Of a stretch of DNA of 64,000 bases, positions 34,657-44,550 are shown in pieces. The first letter of the stretch is position 1. Each line of letters opens with the position of its first letter. Source of the DNA: Paralvinella palmiformis (lineage: Eukaryota; Annelida; Polychaeta; Terebellida; Alvinellidae). The translations under genes were made by a program, and so were the position numbers. The stretch is from the NCBI GenBank assembly GCA_025642065.1, contig JAODUP010000118.1, positions 310,001 through 374,000 of the forward strand, given 5' to 3'. Below the pieces are notes generated by a model, which saw only the letters and a program-made list of their open reading frames with translations, had not been told where the DNA came from and searched no databases.

Positions 34657-37617
34657 TTAAAAACCCCAAGTGTAGCCCATTTTTGCCATTGGATCCACCT
34701 GGATATCCTTCATAGACTTCGTCTTCACAATCACTTCTGATTCATCACCGCTGTCCTCCTCGAAGCTATCTGAGTAGTTATCTCCCGTGTCGCTGTCCTG
34801 CGACAGCTGCTGTACGTTCTCTTGGTCGGATGGCACATAGGAACTCAGCGAATCGGTTCGCACGGATATATTTCTCATCTGGCGCGGAGTTCTCGGACTT
34901 GGCTGGGGACGTTTCACGTCGAATGATCGCTGTTCCGTCTTGGTGCAGCTGCTGGTGCTGTCAACGGATAGCTGCGAATCGACCTGCGAATGGTTGAGGT
35001 ATGCCGTTGAATCCTGCGTGTTGCTAATCATGTCGCTGACGGACACGGCCATAAATGGCTGCCGTGTGGGCATAGCCGTTTGGCGGGATGCGTGAGATTC
35101 GTTAAAAGTGTCAGGTGACAAAATGGAAGACGGCGGTTTCAACCTTTCTGGCATCGCCAATTTTTTAGCACCGCTAACATTTGGCAGCTGCTCCAAGTGG
35201 CGACTTTCTGCCGACACGTAACTTGACTGGTCTGAGGAATTGCACCCCTCGGAACTGTTATCATCCGAGTATTTCTCCACGACGCAGCGAAGACCAAGTT
35301 CTTCTCCTGCACTCAAACCCTCCATAGTACCACTCTGGTTATTGGAATCTACGTCAAAATTAGCCAGCTTTTTATTCACAGTAACCTTCGATGGACGAGC
35401 CGTTGGCTCCACTGGTTCCTTTGCCCACCGATTTGCTTTGCTGAACTGCTCGGTGTCCTCTTCCAGGAAGCCAGGTTTATTTAACACTTTGGTTCTGTTC
35501 AGTCTCTTTTGAGCGGGTCTCGGGCTGTCCAGCTCCAGATCATCAATTAACGTGTTATCGCTGTCAGTGTGGGCATCATCTACTGAAGCCGAAGGCACAT
35601 AGACCTCAATTTTAGAGGACTGCTGCTCACTGTGGCAAGTCTGATCAGGTTGTTCACTCCTGGTGTCATCTTCACTTTGGATATGTTGTTTGCTCTTTCT
35701 TGGCCTAGGCGTCACTGGAATAACATCCTCATCCATGGCACTCTCAGATTCTTTATTCATAGATAATCTTGGTGTGGGAACTGGCTTTTTGTGGTACCTG
35801 CTCTCCACTGAACTGCCCAGATCCAGGTCAGGCAAGCTAAACTCAGCCCTCTCCTTCATTGGATGATGTCTGATCTCTGTAGAAACATCTGCCAGATCTG
35901 TGCTATTGGTAAACTGTTGTGATCCCCTTTTCTTCTGTAGCTGTTGCCTTCTTAGTTGGACCCTCTCCTGCTCTGCCTTCTCCAATGTCTCCAACAAACG
36001 TGGATTTATTTTTGCCAGTCTCAGTCTCTGTGTGTTTGTCATACCAGGCTGTAACTTCGTTTTCGGTACCCCAGCTGAATGTGGATGCTGTATCCAACCT
36101 TTGCTCTTGGTGCTCAGTTTTGCTGAGGTAACTTCTGCCTTAGTATCTTGACAGACATGTTTGTGAAGCGTCGTTGGTGAACTGGTCCGTGGCAGGGCTC
36201 TTCCAGGTGGCGGATGACGTGGAGATGTTGTGCGTGAGGAATGATCCTTCTGCAGCACTTTAGAAATGTCGGTTTTCTTGTGGACTGGTGACACGGGTCT
36301 TGATGGTTTGCTTGGCTGAACCCTAGTTGTTGGTGATGATGATCGAGGAGACCTCTGAAGAAGCTTCCTCACTGTATCTGTCCTTTGTTCAACTAGTTGA
36401 CCGCCTGTCAGTGAACTGATTTCCTGGATTAAAGCATTCAGTATGGGAAGCTGCGCTATGCTGCCTTGGATTTGTTGTGGAGGGGCTATCTTAGGCTGGG
36501 TTATTGTTTTTGGGTTGAACTGTTTCTTGACCGGCTTAACGAGCTGGCTGCTGTCCACTTCCATATCTGAATCAGAAAACCTATCCTCACTCCGAATTGT
36601 CTCATCATCTGAATCGCTCTCAGTGTAACCATCTGCCTTTGCGGGTAGGCCAACAGGATAATAGGATAATAACAAACTACGTGAAGTTGGTTTTTCCATC
36701 TCCGAGTTGAAAAACAAAGGTGGTGGACATTCAGTATTGGTAACAAAGAAATCATCTATTTCATCATACACCTTGGGACTCACTAATTCAGCCCAGTGAT
36801 GGCTTTTCTTTTTCTTCTTTTCCAGAGTTTGGGTTCCAGTATTTGACAGAATATTCCTTTCCGTCTGAGCTTGAAAATCTTCGACAGGGATTGGCTCCGG
36901 GTTGATACACACCTGCACTGGTTTGTCTAAAGTCTCGAGGTCATATAGTGTAATCCTTTCTGGTTTATCAACTACATCAACATCCTTCGACTGTTTGTTC
37001 ACAGTTATTTCGGCTTTCTTCTTAATCCTTGCAATTGAACTTTCAGGTATGTGTTGCAGAAGGCCAACTCCAAGGCTAAGCAAGCGAACACCCAGAACGA
37101 TCTTTCCAACTTCTCGCCCCATTAAGTTACAGATGATGAAATCGCTTTTGATTCCATGAGCTGATGGAACTGATAAGCCGAGGTTGTGTATATCATTATA
37201 AACTTCATCGATACAAGCATCCAAAGGCACTGTACAGCTTGCCACGAGTTTGGGAACATCTGGATATGTGTCAACGATCATCACGTATAGCGGCATAGTT
37301 TGTAGATGTGCTCGTAACGTATTGGCCGTCACCTTGAATAAACACGATTTTCCCTTCTTGACAACAAAACTTCCATGTCTGTCATGTAATTCCGATAACT
37401 GGTTCGGTACTTTATACAGTGGATCGGCCTTGATTTTGTTTTTAATTCTCTCTCCAAGATCCGGTTCAACATGGTACACCAACAGTGTGGGGAAGTCGAG
37501 CAGACGGAATGCAACTGCCGGAAATCGGCAGCCGATGTTACTATCAAGTCTGAGGGTATCAACCACTACTTCCAATGAGAATAAAGATTCTTGATCTAGC
37601 GTTGTACTTCCTGCCAT
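34657..37617 (-). CDS. MAP10: Microtubule-associated protein 10 (single-exon, complete)
   Basis: MAP10 (KIAA1383/MTR120) binds and stabilises microtubules and acts at spindle and midbody in vertebrates. This ORF encodes 986 residues in one exon, as in human (about 900 residues). The N-terminal domain carries the family signatures: LFSLEVVVD (12-20), AVAFRLLDFPTLLVY (34-48), GKSCLFK (89-95), PSAHG (151-155) and CNLMGREVGKIVLGVRLLSL (163-182). A Lys run and HHWAEL follow, then a PPPLFFN motif. The long middle is disordered, rich in Ser, Pro and Arg. The tail is acidic (NYSDSFEEDSGDESE) and ends GYTWGF. The start is the first in-frame Met. It converges with GNPNAT1 and diverges from FANCM. Plus-strand ORFs inside are shadows. 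Confidence 0.93.
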   Translation of the reverse strand: MAGSTTLDQESLFSLEVVVDTLRLDSNIGCRFPAVAFRLLDFPTLLVYHVEPDLGERIKNKIKADPLYKVPNQLSELHDRHGSFVVKKGKSCLFKVTANTLRAHLQTMPLYVMIVDTYPDVPKLVASCTVPLDACIDEVYNDIHNLGLSVPSAHGIKSDFIICNLMGREVGKIVLGVRLLSLGVGLLQHIPESSIARIKKKAEITVNKQSKDVDVVDKPERITLYDLETLDKPVQVCINPEPIPVEDFQAQTERNILSNTGTQTLEKKKKKSHHWAELVSPKVYDEIDDFFVTNTECPPPLFFNSEMEKPTSRSLLLSYYPVGLPAKADGYTESDSDDETIRSEDRFSDSDMEVDSSQLVKPVKKQFNPKTITQPKIAPPQQIQGSIAQLPILNALIQEISSLTGGQLVEQRTDTVRKLLQRSPRSSSPTTRVQPSKPSRPVSPVHKKTDISKVLQKDHSSRTTSPRHPPPGRALPRTSSPTTLHKHVCQDTKAEVTSAKLSTKSKGWIQHPHSAGVPKTKLQPGMTNTQRLRLAKINPRLLETLEKAEQERVQLRRQQLQKKRGSQQFTNSTDLADVSTEIRHHPMKERAEFSLPDLDLGSSVESRYHKKPVPTPRLSMNKESESAMDEDVIPVTPRPRKSKQHIQSEDDTRSEQPDQTCHSEQQSSKIEVYVPSASVDDAHTDSDNTLIDDLELDSPRPAQKRLNRTKVLNKPGFLEEDTEQFSKANRWAKEPVEPTARPSKVTVNKKLANFDVDSNNQSGTMEGLSAGEELGLRCVVEKYSDDNSSEGCNSSDQSSYVSAESRHLEQLPNVSGAKKLAMPERLKPPSSILSPDTFNESHASRQTAMPTRQPFMAVSVSDMISNTQDSTAYLNHSQVDSQLSVDSTSSCTKTEQRSFDVKRPQPSPRTPRQMRNISVRTDSLSSYVPSDQENVQQLSQDSDTGDNYSDSFEEDSGDESEVIVKTKSMKDIQVDPMAKMGYTWGF

Positions 37618-38226
37618 ACTGACTAAATCATTAAACTGCTCTCAATAATAACACGTCACACAAAGTGTGAAACACACATTCAGTGTTTCTTTGAAGATAC
37701 CCGTCTTAACTTGCTAAACAAACAAACCATTTCGATAACGAGAAATGCCCAAACATTTAAAACGAGGCAATGGGAAATCTGGGTAACATAAAACGTAGAC
37801 CGAAGAATGTGGAATCATGTTTGGTTGATTATTAGAATTTTTGGTATCGTTTCAGTAGCGTATTTGATCATTGATGGTAGCTATAAATCTGTATATGAGA
37901 ATTCGATGTCCATTATTACCCATTTGTGGGGGATCTTCTTTATCTGATCATCTCACTGTCTCACGGAAATCCACCACAAAAAGTGTAAACTCTTTTGACA
38001 GTCATGGTCAACAATGAACCAGACGCAATGTCAGTCGGGAGGGCTATTTTACGCATGGTAATATGCTAATATTCATAAGCACATAATTTCTTATCACATC
38101 CAACAAAGGAGATACCGCCCGTGCATTCATCCTGAGAAACATGGCGATATGTCCCAAGAGGCAATATATAAGGTCAGCCCAGTGTTGCTCAGCGATACTG
38201 GTAAGATGAATCATGGATTATCCCAG

Positions 38227-38262
<36 letters not shown>

Positions 38263-38480
38263 GGACCCATGCACTCAGAAAGATTGATTACTTTGAGAAA
38301 ACTGAAAACCATTACGCTAGATTTGTTTGTTAAGAACTAGCAGTGTCACACAGATGAGTAACAAACATATTGGAGGGGAGTCATTAGCAGAACAACGTAC
38401 TAAGACCAATTATAAGGCTAATATAATAATAATAATATTTAGTATTATTAAAAATAATTATTATTATTATAAAACTTCTA
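37618..38480. other. MAP10 5' flank
   Basis: Presumed promoter and 5' UTR of MAP10. No clear TATA or other motif was recognised. Contains a (TA)n tract at 38230-38257 and a short AATAAT-rich stretch near 38420-38470 that marks the 3' end of the next LINE. Confidence 0.45.
38230..38257. repeat. (TA)n microsatellite
   Basis: About 13 TA units. Confidence 0.95.
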
Positions 38481-39965
38481 TTGCGCCAATATCCTCGAAA
38501 AGAATCGACCTCAGTGGCGGACCCAGTGCAGGGGTTGAGCAAATTCATAGTCTGGGTACGATGCAAAGTTCATCAACAATGATCAGATGGAGTGTAAACA
38601 TAGGCAGGATAAGCGAGTCTGAAAAGGTGAGTTTTCAAATGGTGACGGGAATAAACTATGCTATTTGATGACTTAACATGTTCAGAGAGTGCATTCCAAA
38701 GAGTAGGCACAGCAACTGAAAAAGCACGAGTCCCAGCATGAGTTTTAACCCTGGGAACAGCTAGACAACAAGCTCTCTTTGGATTTGGGTGCTAAAGAAA
38801 GCATGGAAATAGATTAGAACGTTCTCCAGAAGAAAGAATTTGATAGGCAATAGTGCAGAGTTTGAAAATGACCCGAGATTGAACAGGGAGCCAGTGAAGA
38901 GATATCATAAGTGGGACATAATGGGAAAACCGAGGAGACCGTGCGACAACCCTAGCTAATCAGTTCTGAACACACTGACGTTTTAGAATATCTTTAGATG
39001 GAAATGTTATAAAGAAGAGAGTTTTTAAGAGAAATTTAGCGACGAATACGGCGAAAGTCACGAATATGATAGAAGCAGGAGCGCCATGTCAGAGAAATAT
39101 GTTTTCTGAAATTAAGACCGCTATCAAATGTAACATTAAAATTACGTACGGTGTCGGATGATGTGATGCTATGGCTAAGGATGTTCGTAGGGAAGAAATG
39201 AGTAAGTTTGTTGCGTTGTTCTGAGTGCACCAATAATGATGAAATCTGTTTTGTTCTCATTGAGCCTAAGTTTATTGTTTGTCATCCAGCCAAATATATC
39301 ACTGAGATAGTCACCAAGTTGTTTAAGGAAAATATCAGTGTTTGCTGTAGATAAAGATATGTATACTTGGGTGTCATCTGCTTATAAATGATGGTCTAAT
39401 TTGTGGCTGTGAATAAGAGAGCTTAGTGATGTGGTATACGGAGTAAACAGTAGCGGTGCAAGAACAGAGCCTTGGGGAACACCACAAAATAAAGGCACTG
39501 CTTTTTAAAACTATTTTCTTATTTTTATTGATTGAAACCTATTTATTAAGAAAGAGCGGATCCAGGTAAGTGCTGTACCTGATATGCCATAGGAATAAGA
39601 GAGGCGATTTAGAAGAATAGCATAATCAATGACGTCAAAAACTGCAGATAAATCTAAAGGTGTTAGTGCTGTGACCTTTCCTGTGTCCATGTTTAGTGAT
39701 ATGTTGTTATGAACTTTTAGTAGAGCGTTTTCTGTAGAGTGAAATTGTTTGTAGGCAGACTGAAAAACATTACAGTTTCGGTGAACGTTCAAACGAGAGG
39801 ATACGATTGTTCTAATACTTTAGATATGAAAGATAAATACGAAATAGATCTATAACTGTTCAGGTCATTGACTGGTAAAGATGGTTTCTAAAGAAGAGAG
39901 TTTACATGAGCATGTTTAAAATGAGAAGGGAACACTCCGGAATCTAGTGATAAATATACGCACCA
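38480..39965 (-). pseudogene. CR1/L2-like LINE reverse-transcriptase relic
   Basis: Minus-strand blocks in order: SGVFPSHFKHAHV; FQSAYKQFHSTENALLKVHN; LDLSAVFDVIDYAILLNRLS and SYGISGTALTWIRSFL (RT fingers and palm, with the first catalytic Asp in SAVFD); NLRLNENKTDFI-like remnants; LNFRKHI. The C-terminal region HWLPVQSRVIFKLC, then ALSEHVKSSNS-like, follows. At least five frameshifts or stops break the frame. The 3' end is at an AATAAT-rich tract near 38480. Confidence 0.85.
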
Positions 39966-40173
39966 ACGATGTATAGAGTACTCCGTAGCGTGGTGTGAAT
40001 CCCCCTGTGGCTTTACTTAATAATTGTGATACCAGCTAATAGAAGGAATATAGTGAAATTCTTCAATCCATACTGCTGAACAACAACTATATAAGCAGTA
40101 CGTATTCAGCCCGGATTAAGTTCTTACCGGATATCCTGACAATTGAAGCCTCCCCTCATATGTTGTCACAATC

Positions 40174-40243
<70 letters not shown>

Positions 40244-42660
40244 TTATATAGTTACACGTACGTATGCTTCACTCTCTATAGTTTGGGTTATGTATTTGAT
40301 GAATCATGATAGTGAAAGTCTCTACACTATGGTTTTATACAAGGAACAGAAGGGTTGCAGGATTAAAACTAATATGGGAGATATATTTGTTCAAATATTT
40401 TTCTATGCTTAAAGAAGTGTAATTTCAGTTTTTCATTAATTTGCAACTTTTAAACCCTTTATTTTGTTACTAAAGACAGTGAAACGGTGTTCATTACATA
40501 CTTATTTCGGTTTACCATTTCCAATATCAATGACTTAGTTTGCCCTTATATTAATTAAATTCCAGATCCCACTAGTTATAAATAATCCCAAGAATACTAT
40601 AATAAATAGCTTGAAGTAATGACTTTTACTAAATAATTTCTTTTTTTACTTATGTGTCAAGGGTAACGACTACTACTACTACAGTAGCCAAGGGTCATAT
40701 GTATTGTAAAAACATGAAATAGCTGTTACTACTATAACAGTTAAAGTATAACCATCGGTCACCCTCATATTTTGCATAGTGATTAGGTCCACTCCGTGTT
40801 TTGATTTACCTTTGTTTAGATTTTGATTGGTTGTCTGATGGGTTGACATAAGGTTTGGCGGAAAGTTGAAATTCTAGCCACACGTTTATTTAGTAGTTTT
40901 TCTATACAATTTGACTTTATTAACATATAATGATTCGCGCCGACCTTCACGTTCGGATGTAATCTTTGTATTCAGGATTTGTTTAAAGATGTGTAAATAA
41001 AACTCGTCCTCGTCAGCTCGTGACAGTCATATTTCATGTTGCGGCATCAACATTTAGGTTTTTCCCGAGCTGGCCGGGTGGGTGTCCGTGGTGATGGACG
41101 TATCTGCCCGTCGACTTTCTGACAGTTTAGTGAGTTATTCCATTGACGTCTATGCTTGTTTGTATTTTAATCAACCAGTCGTTCTTTCTGTATTATGCCT
41201 CATTCACTGCCCGTGAAGACCGTTCACAATCAGAAGATTTAGTGGCGTGCTAGATCTATCATATGATATGGGCTATGCCTATGTATGGCATAGAATAGAC
41301 GAGAGTCTAAATATTACGTCAAAATTATCAACTTGAAGGTTATTATGATAATCATAATGACTTTCAAGTTAATAATTATTAGGTGTGAACTTAATGCCAA
41401 CCTGTCTTGACATTGTTATTATAATTCTGATACGTTGATAGGTTAGTTGGGCAGATCTGTAATTTCAAATTGGGTCAGAACTGACAGAAGTGGACAACCA
41501 TGAACCAGTTTAAGACACTGTTATGATTGTAATTTGTATATACTGGTACACTTATAACATACGAAATGTCGATAACTCCGGATCCGTAAGTGTTTTTGTG
41601 AGTGGATCGTTTGTCACTTTCCGGTTTGCCTGTGTAGTAACTATAATATGCCTATATCAGTATATGGTGTTGTTGACTGTTGTTGAAAGTTTGGGGTAGA
41701 GACCTCTGGCTGAGAAAAGTTCAAGGATCTGTTTCTTAAAGTTTTAGATATCATTAGATGAAACTTTTAACCTTTTAAGAAACCATAAATATCTTCAATT
41801 AGTCTTCACACCTATTATGTAGGGCAGGTGGGAAATCCTTTTAATATTGTAACTTTTTATGACTTTTTAGTTTACAAATAATTGTTCCAAGCAACTATAT
41901 AAACTAAACTCTGTGAATCCATGATGTTCAAGACTTTAAGAAACCATCTGATGATCCGAATTGTGTGTGTTTTTTTTTTTTCTGTATCCTATTCATGATG
42001 GAATTGCCCATAGGGTTATTTGGCAGAAGTTGGATAATGATGTCTGGTCGAAATGTTGCTTTTCCGATGATAAGTGGTCGTGGTCTGGGAGTTTGAAGTC
42101 TTCACGGAGTAGATGCCTTTTTATATTTCTCTTCGATACCTCAGATGTACTGGGCAGTTGAGCAGATGATGTATAGGGATGTATGTTTGTTGGCAGGGAG
42201 GGAAGAGTGTTGGGGATGATGGATGGATGAAGTTTCAGGTGTATGTCTAGAAATGTAGCTGTCTGATTTGGATATAGAGCAGCCACTTGTTAAAGAAGTT
42301 ATGTCCAGATAACGTGAGTGGTCTGATACTTGGAAGATGATTTGCGGTCTGTATGTTGAGTCAAGTTGGTTGAAGATGACTGATGATGAATTCTTATTTT
42401 CCAATTAGCATTACAATATTATAGCATCAAACAGTTACAAGAATATAGACAGAAACACGCAATATCAACAGTTAATGTAAATTGGAGGGACTGTGTATCC
42501 TGCTGGCTGTCTTACCACGGCCCCCAAAAAGAAATAGAAAATAAAGTGAAATGTCAACTAATTGTGTCTGCACCAAGTGGTAGTGGCAAACCTCAAGTGA
42601 AGGTTCAGGCTGAAGAATATATTAATTATTATAACTTGCAGAATATTGCTAATGTTATAA
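39966..42660. other. Intergenic stretch with AT microsatellite
   Basis: Holds the (TA)n tract 40176-40240. Around 41990-42410 on the minus strand, two overlapping 87-97-codon frames may be a retroelement remnant, but I could not assign them. A less AT-rich patch near 41040-41120 is one candidate for an upstream FANCM 5' exon or promoter. Confidence 0.4.
40176..40240. repeat. (TA)n microsatellite, about 32 units
   Basis: Pure AT/TA run over about 65 bases, the longest in the window; likely hypervariable. Confidence 0.95.
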
Positions 42661-43860
42661 TTAAATTAGTCAGTCAAACAAGGTATTCATAAACAGTTGC
42701 AATCAATACATCTTGTATATGTACAGGTAACATGACCTAAACATCCTTCTGGTATACGCTTTTTGATAAATTGTTTTACACACAACCTTGACATATCATC
42801 ATCAAAATTCTTTGCCCATTTATTCCATAAAGTAGGTAATGTAAATACAGGTCATTTGTAAGCAAAATCTGAATAACTTTTCGGAATATGAAATAGATTT
42901 GATTGACGAGTGCAACATACATTTGGAGGTTCACTATTTTTAGTAAACATTTTATTGAATGATATTGGCAAAGATTTGTGCAAGTAATAAAACATGAAAA
43001 GAAGTTCTTGGTATTCAAATAGGTCATGAATTTTAAGGATATTCGAGCACTTAAATAAGGAATCAGTATGACTATTATATAATTTCCTGTTTATTATACG
43101 TATTGCATGTTTTTTAACTTAACGGAATGTTTCAGTGTGGTCCTGTTTGCATTTTCCCAAGCAATAATTCCATATGATGAATGGGAATTAATCAACGAAT
43201 AGTATAGCATTTTCAAAAAGGCAGTATATGTTTTATTTGCTTAATTGAAAATAAAGCTCTGAATACCTTATTATTGACCTGGGTGATGTGATATTTCCAG
43301 GTTAAATTTTCATCAAGATATATTCCTAGGAATTTGGTGGATGTTTCTATACATTCATTACCCTTTCGATCCAAAGCGATACCATTTATGCATATGGTCC
43401 CAGCACCTAAATCTCCTTGTAGGTGTTTGGGTCATAAAACAATATATTTAGTCTTTTTAGCATTCAGTGATAATCTTTTGAACAAAACCATTCAAAAAGA
43501 TTGTTTATTTGTATATTAGCATCATCAGATATTTGTTTGAGATCAGAACCCGATAACTATAAAGTAGTTTCATCAGCAAATGACAAGATGTTAGCCTTTC
43601 TCAAGTGGCTTATGTCATTGACGTAAATAAGATACAAGAGAGGTTCAAGGATGGAACCCTGTGGAACCCCACACTCGATAGGTAGCTTCGTGAATTTGGT
43701 ATTTTCAACTTCGACAAATTGGGATCTATCACTCAGACAAATAACTTCTGAACCAGTTGTTAACAATTCCACGTATACCATATTTATTTTATTTTTCCAG
43801 AAGTATTTCATGATTAAAAACATCAAATGCTTTCGGCAGATCACATAACACAGCCAAGGT
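42660..43860 (-). pseudogene. LINE reverse-transcriptase relic
   Basis: The minus strand encodes ECGVPQGSILEPLLYLIYVN, then DISHLRKANILSFADETTL. These are RT motif 4 and the catalytic box, here FADE instead of F/YADD. Downstream (lower coordinates) comes the C-terminal region: KKHAIRIINRKLYNSHTDSL, LFKCSNILKIHDLFEYQELL, and YSDFAYKLPVFTLPTLWNKW-like blocks ending CTYTRCIDCNC. Several stops and frameshifts are present. Confidence 0.83.
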
Positions 43861-43864
43861 AAAT

Positions 43865-44300
43865 TCTAGTTCAGGTTTTGAGGTGGCATTTAGATAGTTG
43901 AATGTGCCAGAGGTGTGTTCAGTGACTTCTACTTGTTCTAGCCATGTGGCTTTGTTCTCTAGTTTGACAGCTTGGTCATTTCCCTCGGGGTTTATGTGGC
44001 TTGGAACTCAGTGAAGGCTTACTTGGATTCCACACTGCCTGAAAGTTGATGTGATTAGGAAAGAATTCTGTGGAGATGTTGAGTGCTCCCATAGAATCCG
44101 AGTGGATGATGGTACTTTCTTGGAGAGGCTATTTGGTTATCTAGATAGGTGCAGCTTTGATTGCATACAGCTCAGTTAATGTGATCATGGTGTGGTTAGA
44201 GATTCTGTCTCTGCACAACAGGATGGAGTTTGCTTTAGAATTTTCTCTTATATTGTTTAGGTTCAGTTATGTGTGTGCTGAGATATTCCACTCAGGTATG
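43865..44300 (-). pseudogene. Retrotransposon RNase H relic next to FANCM
   Basis: Minus-strand frames give TMITLTELYAIKAA and TIIHSDSMGALN (second and third RNase H motifs), then VPSHINPEGNDQAVKLENKA, resembling the RNase H motif W-(V/I)-P-(S/G)-H-x2-x2-GNE-x-AD. Frameshifts separate them. The relic ends only about 60 bases from the FANCM start codon. Confidence 0.6.
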
Positions 44301-44357
44301 CCTTTGGCACAACTTTCAGATACTGCTATGAGTTTCCTCCAGTAATGAGTCGACAAC

Positions 44358-44550
44358 ATGAGGAGGCAAGCAACGCTATTCCAGAGTTGGGGATCTGGGA
44401 CTCAGAAACAAGGATCAAGACAGACAGGATCTGTCCGAGGTGATGGGTTAAAACAATCAGGAGATGGGTTAGGGACAGATGAGTTGGATGATGAGGATCT
44501 ACTTCTGGCTATGGCCATGGAGGAAAGTCTCAAAGATCTCCAACAGCCAG
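44358..44550 (+). CDS. FANCM: FANCM coding exon 1
   Basis: Start ATG 44358 (A at -3) reads [20 protein letters not shown]; the acidic [19 protein letters not shown] follows; donor CCAG|GTTTGT. A TTTCCTCCAG acceptor ends at 44342, so a 5' UTR exon probably lies upstream. An out-of-frame ATG at 44345 opens a 32-codon frame overlapping this start. Confidence 0.9.

Noticed and set aside
35240..36628. Several plus-strand ORFs inside MAP10
   Set aside because: Shadows of the long conserved MAP10 frame.
41993..42404. Minus-strand frames of 87 and 97 codons
   Set aside because: Possible retroelement tail, but no diagnostic motif could be identified, so no call was made.
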